This document shows positions 7,210 to 11,498 of a DNA stretch of 11,498 nucleotides, in pieces (position 1 is the stretch's first letter; each line of letters starts with the position of its first letter). The stretch comes from JANWKQ01 sp040376605 (GTDB lineage: Bacteria; Bacteroidota; Bacteroidia; CAIKAF01). The notes beneath the pieces were generated by a model, which did not search any database, was not told the origin of the DNA, and was given only the letters and a program-made list of their open reading frames with translations. The translations under genes were made by a program, and so were the position numbers. The DNA lies in contig JBEIQI010000079.1 of assembly GCA_040376605.1 (NCBI GenBank), forward strand, positions 1-11,498. The letters run 5' to 3'.

Positions 7210-7457
7210 TGATTAAACAAACCTTATTTACTGGATGGCATTTAATGCGATGGGTTCGCTTAGCCTTGGGCCTTTTTCTAACGGTTACTGCCTTGCAATC
7301 GCATGATGCCTTATCAGGAATTTTAGGAGGCTTTTTATTATTGCAAGCCTTTACCAATGTTGGTTGTTTCGGACCAGCCGGTTGCTCAGTTCCAAATACA
7401 AAAGTTAACCCGGATGAGGTAAAAGAAGTTGAATTTGAAGAAATAAAAAGCAAGTAA
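7209..7457 (+). CDS. DUF2892/YgaP-type inner-membrane protein
   Basis: An 82-residue protein with two hydrophobic helices (about 13-30 and 34-51), followed by GCFGPAGC (52-59; Cys53 and Cys59) and an acidic tail. This matches the DUF2892 (YgaP-like membrane) family: in E. coli YgaP such a membrane module is fused to a rhodanese domain. Here the two parts are separate adjacent genes, so this protein may anchor or serve the neighbouring rhodaneses at the membrane. The start overlaps the rhodanese stop by one base, and its own TAA touches the ATG of the next gene. The family call is fairly sure; the role of the cysteine pair is inferred. Confidence 0.78.
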   Translation: MIKQTLFTGWHLMRWVRLALGLFLTVTALQSHDALSGILGGFLLLQAFTNVGCFGPAGCSVPNTKVNPDEVKEVEFEEIKSK

Positions 7458-7889
7458 ATGGAACCACATTATTATCAGGTTAATTTAGAATGGAAAGAGG
7501 GTAGATTAGGGGAAATCTCTTCGCCGGAATTGAATCATTCCATAGAAATAGCTACTCCACCTCAATTTGCTTCAGGAATAGAAGGTGTTTGGTCGCCTGA
7601 ACATTTATTAACCGCAGCCGTAAACAGTTGTTTTATGACTACCTTTTTAGCCATTGCCGAGAATTCTAAAGTTAGTTTTAAAAGTTTTCAATGTTCTGTA
7701 AAAGGCAAATTAGAAAAAGTGGATAATAAAATGCTGATGTCTGAAATGATTATTGAGCCCATTCTGGAAATAACTCATGAGGGGGATAAAGAAAGAGCCG
7801 AAAGGATTCTGGAAAAGTCGGAAGCAGCATGTTTGATTTCCAATTCAATTAAATCAACTATTCAATTATCAAATACTATAAAATATTAG
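7458..7889 (+). CDS. OsmC-family protein
   Basis: A 143-residue protein of the OsmC/Ohr fold. Conserved features are the WSPEHLLTAAVNSCFMTTF block (45-63) with the first redox cysteine (Cys58) and EAACLISNSIKSTI (122-135) with the second (Cys125); both family cysteines are present. OsmC/Ohr proteins reduce organic hydroperoxides using thiols, while YhfA-type members have no proven activity. Placement directly after rhodanese and DUF2892 genes and directly before thioredoxin suggests it is reduced by, or passes electrons or sulfur with, these partners. There are no bases between the upstream stop and this ATG. Whether it is a peroxidase or a sulfur-handling relative cannot be told from sequence alone. 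Confidence 0.88.
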   Translation: MEPHYYQVNLEWKEGRLGEISSPELNHSIEIATPPQFASGIEGVWSPEHLLTAAVNSCFMTTFLAIAENSKVSFKSFQCSVKGKLEKVDNKMLMSEMIIEPILEITHEGDKERAERILEKSEAACLISNSIKSTIQLSNTIKY

Positions 7890-7890
7890 T

Positions 7891-8190
7891 ATGGCAACTA
7901 CATTTGCAGATCTTATAAAAAGTGATACCCCTACCCTGGTTGATTTTTCAGCAGAATGGTGCGGACCGTGTAAAATGATGAAACCTATCCTCGATGAGCT
8001 TAAATCCAGTATTGGAGACAAGGCTACCATCATTAAAATTGATGTAGATAGAAACCCACAGGCCGCTTCGGCATATCAAATACAAGGAGTACCCACCCTC
8101 ATCTTATTTAAAAATGGGGAGGTTAAGTGGCGCCAATCAGGGGTGATTCCTGCCAAAAACCTAGAACAAATCATAAAGCAATATTCTTAA
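7891..8190 (+). CDS. Thioredoxin
   Basis: A 99-residue protein that is a single classical thioredoxin domain: the WCGPC active site at residues 23-27 (Cys24, Cys27), FSAEW leading into it, KIDVDRNPQAASAYQI, and the cis-proline motif GVPT (66-69). No signal peptide, so cytoplasmic. It is the last gene of the operon, one base after the OsmC stop. It most likely reduces disulfides or persulfides formed on the upstream operon proteins, with electrons from a thioredoxin reductase that is not in the window. It is probably a dedicated, not the housekeeping, thioredoxin, judged only from context; trxA would be a guess, so no symbol is given. Confidence 0.93.
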   Translation: MATTFADLIKSDTPTLVDFSAEWCGPCKMMKPILDELKSSIGDKATIIKIDVDRNPQAASAYQIQGVPTLILFKNGEVKWRQSGVIPAKNLEQIIKQYS

Positions 8191-8414
8191 GAGGTAGAAT
8201 AACCACTTTAACTTTATTCAAACAAAGCAGTAAAGAGAAACAGACTCCAATAAGAATTAACGCAGCAGAATGATGGTGCCTATATAAGTATAAGAATTAT
8301 CTATTGAATAATTTCATTTTGGGGTGCTCGAATCCTTTGGGTTTATCCTTGGAAAACTACAAAATAAAATGCAAAATAATACACCTGCCATAGAAATTTT
8401 ACCTCATTTCTCCA

Positions 8415-8429
8415 ACTTAATTGTTAAGT
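8415..8429. repeat. Small perfect palindrome ACTTAA-TTG-TTAAGT
   Basis: Two 6-bp arms around a 3-base centre, about 70 bases before the predicted start of the arylsulfotransferase-like transcript. It could be a regulator site, but AT-rich palindromes of this size arise by chance and there is no second copy. Confidence 0.25.
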
Positions 8430-8481
8430 AATTCTATCCCGCTTGATTTAAGGCCATTCATCAATATCCATGACATATTAA

Positions 8482-8489
8482 TATATTTG
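8482..8489 (+). promoter_or_regulatory. -7 element (TATATTTG) for the arylsulfotransferase-like gene
   Basis: An exact TAnnTTTG match whose last base is 4 bases before the ATG at 8494. Transcription would begin at or beside the start codon, giving a leaderless mRNA. No -33 TTTG is evident. Confidence 0.55.
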
Positions 8490-8493
8490 ACAA

Positions 8494-10014
8494 ATGGGAA
8501 AATACTTATTTTGGTTGAGCTTAATCCTTTTCATTGCTCCAGTGGATGCACAAAATTTCAATCGACCTGTACCGCCAAATTACTACCCTTACCAATTTAT
8601 TGAAACTAATAATCTTAGCGGCTATTTTCTTACCTGTCCCTTAAAGCTAAACGTGAACCCTGGTGATCCCAATTATTATGCTCCTACCCCAACCTTATTA
8701 GACAGTAATGGTTTTATCGTTTGGTATATGCCCAACGAAGCTGCTAATATTGGAGACTTTAAATATTTCGAAAATGAACAAGTATTTGGTTATATCCGAA
8801 CCGCCAATGGACATGCATCATACCAATTATTAGATCTTAATTTAAACATTGTGGATTCATTTACGAATTTAAATAATGTGGAAGCAGATGCCCACGAATT
8901 TCAAATATTATCTAACGGAAATTATATAATTGGAGGAATTAAAGATTCCATCATGAACCTGGTTGGTTATACATTTAATGGCAATCCAGGTAGCCCTAAC
9001 ACAACTGTTAAAGCATATATAATTCAAGAATATAATGCCAGCCATCAACTTGTTTTTGAATGGAATAGCCTGAATCATATATTCCCAACCGAAGCTTATG
9101 ATATGTATGGATACAATGTAAATGGATTTGATTATTGCCACGGAAACTCAATAGATGAAGATCTAGATGGTAATCTAATTATTTCTTTTCGACATTTAAA
9201 TGCCGTTTATAAAATTGATCATTTAACGGGCAATATTATTTGGATTCTAGGCGGAAAATCATCGGATTTTACCTTCCCTAATGACGGAGGCTTTAGTGGT
9301 CAGCATGATGCCAGAAGACAGCCTGACGGAACTATTAGTCTATTTGACAATGCCAATTCAGCTCCACCGCCTCGAAAATCCAGAGGTGTGAAATATAGTT
9401 TAGATACCATTAATTGGACTGCAACAAGAACCTGGCAATATATTCATATCCCATCCTTTTTTTCCCGAGCTATGGGGAATCATCAAATAAATGGGAGTAA
9501 TCAACACATTATTAATTACGGTTGGAATTATAGACCTAACCCAAGTATTTTAGTTGTTGATAACCTTGGAATGATAGATGCTCGAATTAATTTTGCTGAT
9601 TCTGTAGTAAGTTATAGATCTTATCTGAATCAAATACCTTTATCCATTACCCGTCCTGAAATTACATGCACCAATGATGGTATAAATATTGTTTTATCCG
9701 CTCCATCCGGTTTTGCTGAATATAGATGGAGTACTGGTGAAACTGGTGCTTCTATTTATGCCAACCAATCCGATACATTTCAGGTTTGGGTAAATTATGG
9801 AGCCGGTTATCTGGGCTCCATCCCCTTTTACTTCGACCAACTACTTTCCGATTGTACCGTTGGCATTGAAGAGCCAGAAGGTGAAAATCAATTGGTTTAT
9901 ATAATCGGTTATTATGATTTGCTTGGCAGGGAGGTGGATTATCAAATTCCCGGTCAATTATATATCGTTAGATTTAGTAATGGTAAGAAGGAAATGAAAT
10001 ATTTTCCTAAATAA
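8494..10014 (+). CDS. Secreted arylsulfotransferase-like protein with T9SS-type tail
   Basis: A 506-residue exported protein. Residues 1-19 are a signal peptide (likely cleavage VDA|QN). The main domain, roughly 35-375, resembles the Arylsulfotran_2 (ASST) family: HEFQILSNGNYII (134-146), HGNSIDEDLDGNLIISF (216-232), HLTGNIIWILGG (243-254) and QHDARRQPDGTISLFDN (270-286). ASST enzymes move sulfate from aryl sulfates to phenols in the periplasm, but most members of this branch are uncharacterised. From about 385 an Ig-like segment (YRWSTGETGASIYANQS) leads to a C-terminal YDLLGREVDYQIPGQLYIVR element (474-493) and a final lysine-rich strand, as in type A T9SS sorting domains, so the protein is probably secreted across the outer membrane and attached to the surface. 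It is followed by a converging phosphatase gene after 11 bases. Family call is good; activity is inferred. Confidence 0.8.
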   Translation: MGKYLFWLSLILFIAPVDAQNFNRPVPPNYYPYQFIETNNLSGYFLTCPLKLNVNPGDPNYYAPTPTLLDSNGFIVWYMPNEAANIGDFKYFENEQVFGYIRTANGHASYQLLDLNLNIVDSFTNLNNVEADAHEFQILSNGNYIIGGIKDSIMNLVGYTFNGNPGSPNTTVKAYIIQEYNASHQLVFEWNSLNHIFPTEAYDMYGYNVNGFDYCHGNSIDEDLDGNLIISFRHLNAVYKIDHLTGNIIWILGGKSSDFTFPNDGGFSGQHDARRQPDGTISLFDNANSAPPPRKSRGVKYSLDTINWTATRTWQYIHIPSFFSRAMGNHQINGSNQHIINYGWNYRPNPSILVVDNLGMIDARINFADSVVSYRSYLNQIPLSITRPEITCTNDGINIVLSAPSGFAEYRWSTGETGASIYANQSDTFQVWVNYGAGYLGSIPFYFDQLLSDCTVGIEEPEGENQLVYIIGYYDLLGREVDYQIPGQLYIVRFSNGKKEMKYFPK

Positions 10015-10025
10015 TTGGAGTTATT

Positions 10026-11498
10026 TTATTTAAGATCCAATACTTTGCCAGTACATCCGCTGGGTTCCATAATCCTTAAATAATTAGCTAAGGTTGGGGC
10101 AATATCAGTTATTGATGCTTCCTGATTAGTGCCTCCTGCAACAATACCCTTACCCATAATAATAAATGGAACATGGGTGTCATAGGCATAAGAACTTCCA
10201 TGAGTTGTACCTCCTTTGAGTGCCTTGTCATCATCTATCCATTGTGGCTCTAAAACCAATAGTACATCTCCACTTCGATCGTAATCGTAACCACGTTGGA
10301 TTTTTTGAAACATTAAATTTCCTAATGCTATGGTGGCCATTTGATAGGCTGGTATTACATCCGCGACTCCTTCGAAATCTCTAGTAAATTCAACTACCTT
10401 ATCCTGAATATTTTTTAAATCTATTTTTTTCGATTTAATTAAATCACGATTCAAATAAACCTGTTGGTTATCATAATGTGACACCCAATTATCAGACCCT
10501 AATTCATTATTTAAAAAATCCTTCAAAGTAGATTCATAATCTTTACGCTGAAATCCTCCTGTATGAATTTTCTCGCTTTTTAAATACGCAGGTGCATTAA
10601 CTACCCCATGATCTGCCGTTAAAAAAACAACAAAGTTTCCCTTGCCTACATTTTTTTCCAGATATTGAAAGAGGCGTTTTAATTCCAAATCCAATCGAAT
10701 ATAGGTATCTTCTGCCTCAATAGAATTAATGCCAAATTGATGTCCCACATAATCCGTGGAAGAATAACTCAGGGCCAAAAAATCTGTAATTTCATCTTTG
10801 CCCATCTCTTCCTTTTCTAAGACCTCTAGGGCAAAATCAGTGGTGAATGTATTACCAAAAGGAGTCCGGCTCAATAATCCAAAATCATAAGAACCCCTAA
10901 TTGCAGGCAAGTCGTGGGGAAAAACTGGCTTTTCTTCTTTTTTGAATTTTACTTCAAAATTGGTATCATCAACGGTACTTTCTGTATATTGATCAATAGG
11001 TAAAAGGGTATTCCATACCTGATTTAAATATTGATCTGCCAGTTTTTTTTCATTATAAGTTTGCACATAAGCTGGCAATTGATTCATATAAAAGGTACTG
11101 GTAATCCAGTTCCCGGTGCTAGGATCATACCAATATGCGCCATCGGCCATATTACCTGCAGGTAAAATAGCACCCCTATCCTTTAATGCAATGCCTATTA
11201 CTTTAGATTTTTTATTGGTAAATATTTCGAGTTCATCCGTAATGGTAGTAGTAAGTAAATGATCGGGTGACATTTTTCCATTTTCTGAATTACTTCCAAC
11301 GGTTTGAACATTTGGATCCTCTACCACATAAACCGACTTGCCAAGTTTACGATCGAACCAATCATTAGCCACGATTCCGTTATAGGCTGGAGAGGTACCT
11401 GTATAAATAGCTGCATGCCCAGGTCCGGTATAGGTAGGAACATAATTATAATGTAAGTTCTCGAAAGATCTACCCTTTTTAAGTAGATATTTAAATCC
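10026..11498 (-). CDS. PafA-like alkaline phosphatase, 5' partial
   Basis: Phosphate-monoesterase of the alkaline phosphatase superfamily, resembling PafA of Bacteroidota, a zinc enzyme exported to the periplasm. The frame is open to the window edge; 490 residues are visible and by alignment about 55 N-terminal residues are missing, including the signal peptide and the first zinc ligand. PTYTGPGHAAIYTG holds the nucleophile (T24 of the visible part, Thr79 in PafA). N45 (PafA Asn100, spacing of 21 identical), K106 and R108 in ALKDRG (PafA Lys162/Arg164) form the monoester signature. Zinc ligands are D249 and H253 (STDYVGHQ), D296 and H297 (TADHG), and H433 (TTHGSSYAYD). The GTG at 11372 is internal, not a start. 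Nearly all catalytic residues are therefore intact; relative to PafA, the spacing differs by only one residue before the Lys/Arg pair. Confidence 0.9.
   Translation of the reverse strand, partial: GFKYLLKKGRSFENLHYNYVPTYTGPGHAAIYTGTSPAYNGIVANDWFDRKLGKSVYVVEDPNVQTVGSNSENGKMSPDHLLTTTITDELEIFTNKKSKVIGIALKDRGAILPAGNMADGAYWYDPSTGNWITSTFYMNQLPAYVQTYNEKKLADQYLNQVWNTLLPIDQYTESTVDDTNFEVKFKKEEKPVFPHDLPAIRGSYDFGLLSRTPFGNTFTTDFALEVLEKEEMGKDEITDFLALSYSSTDYVGHQFGINSIEAEDTYIRLDLELKRLFQYLEKNVGKGNFVVFLTADHGVVNAPAYLKSEKIHTGGFQRKDYESTLKDFLNNELGSDNWVSHYDNQQVYLNRDLIKSKKIDLKNIQDKVVEFTRDFEGVADVIPAYQMATIALGNLMFQKIQRGYDYDRSGDVLLVLEPQWIDDDKALKGGTTHGSSYAYDTHVPFIIMGKGIVAGGTNQEASITDIAPTLANYLRIMEPSGCTGKVLDLK

Larger units (their letters stand above)
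8191..8493 (+). other. 303-bp non-coding gap
   Basis: The gap between the thioredoxin and arylsulfotransferase-like genes. I see no strong intrinsic terminator after the operon. It holds a perfect 6-bp palindrome at 8415-8429 and the -7 element at 8482-8489, both listed separately. A 20-codon ATG frame (8369-8431) has no ribosome site or family resemblance and is not called. Confidence 0.6.

Noticed and set aside
6942..7453. Two minus-strand frames opposite the rhodanese and DUF2892 genes
   Set aside because: Antisense shadows of genes with clear motifs.
8320..8345. Stretch GTGCTCGAATCC that resembles a tRNA T-arm
   Set aside because: No acceptor stem, anticodon arm or CCA-like end around it, so no tRNA or attachment site can be supported.
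8369..8431. 20-codon ATG frame in the gap before the arylsulfotransferase-like gene
   Set aside because: Too short, no family resemblance, and no upstream promoter match.
8421..8603. 60-codon plus-strand frame overlapping the arylsulfotransferase-like gene start
   Set aside because: It lacks an ATG and conflicts with the signal peptide-bearing frame that starts at 8494.
11370..11372. GTG as the start of the phosphatase gene
   Set aside because: The frame continues to the window edge and the upstream part contains the nucleophile motif PTYTGPGH, so the GTG is an internal valine.

Overview
The window is AT-rich chromosomal DNA of a member of the Bacteroidota. The evidence is several close matches to the Bacteroidota -7 element TAnnTTTG just upstream of start codons, no convincing Shine-Dalgarno sites, a secreted protein with a type IX secretion (T9SS)-like C-terminal tail, a PafA-type alkaline phosphatase and a DUF6132-like small protein. 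I cannot name the genus. There are no RNA genes, CRISPR arrays, insertion sequences or phage genes.

Region 1 (1-6199) holds four large polytopic membrane proteins on alternating strands (+,-,+,-). Each resembles a different branch of the GT-C glycosyltransferase fold: an MptB/GT87-like mannosyltransferase (5' end outside the window), a GT39/PMT_2-like enzyme, a GT22 (ALG9/PIG-B-like) enzyme and a fourth GT-C-like protein with an acidic first loop. Such enzymes take sugars from polyprenyl-phosphate donors and act on the outer face of the inner membrane. No acceptor, flippase or nucleotide-sugar gene is in view, so the glycan is unknown.

Region 2 (6200-8190) is a tight six-gene operon on the plus strand: a DUF6132-like membrane protein, two tandem single-domain rhodaneses, a DUF2892/YgaP-type membrane protein, an OsmC-family protein and a thioredoxin. 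Gaps run from a 4-base overlap to 4 bases. Every product carries cysteines in recognisable or conserved-looking positions, so the operon reads as a sulfane-sulfur/thiol relay that ends in thioredoxin reduction. Its promoter region has an imperfect Crp/Fnr-like palindrome centred about 41 bases before the predicted transcription start.

Region 3 (8494-11498) holds a secreted arylsulfotransferase-like protein with an Ig-like segment and a T9SS-type tail. Converging on it is a PafA-like alkaline phosphatase that is cut by the window end but keeps nearly all active-site residues. Both are predicted to act outside the cytoplasm on phosphate or sulfate esters.

The most notable points are the set of four distinct GT-C enzymes, the candidate Fnr-type control of the sulfur operon, and the repeated near-leaderless promoter layout, which also corrects one start codon.
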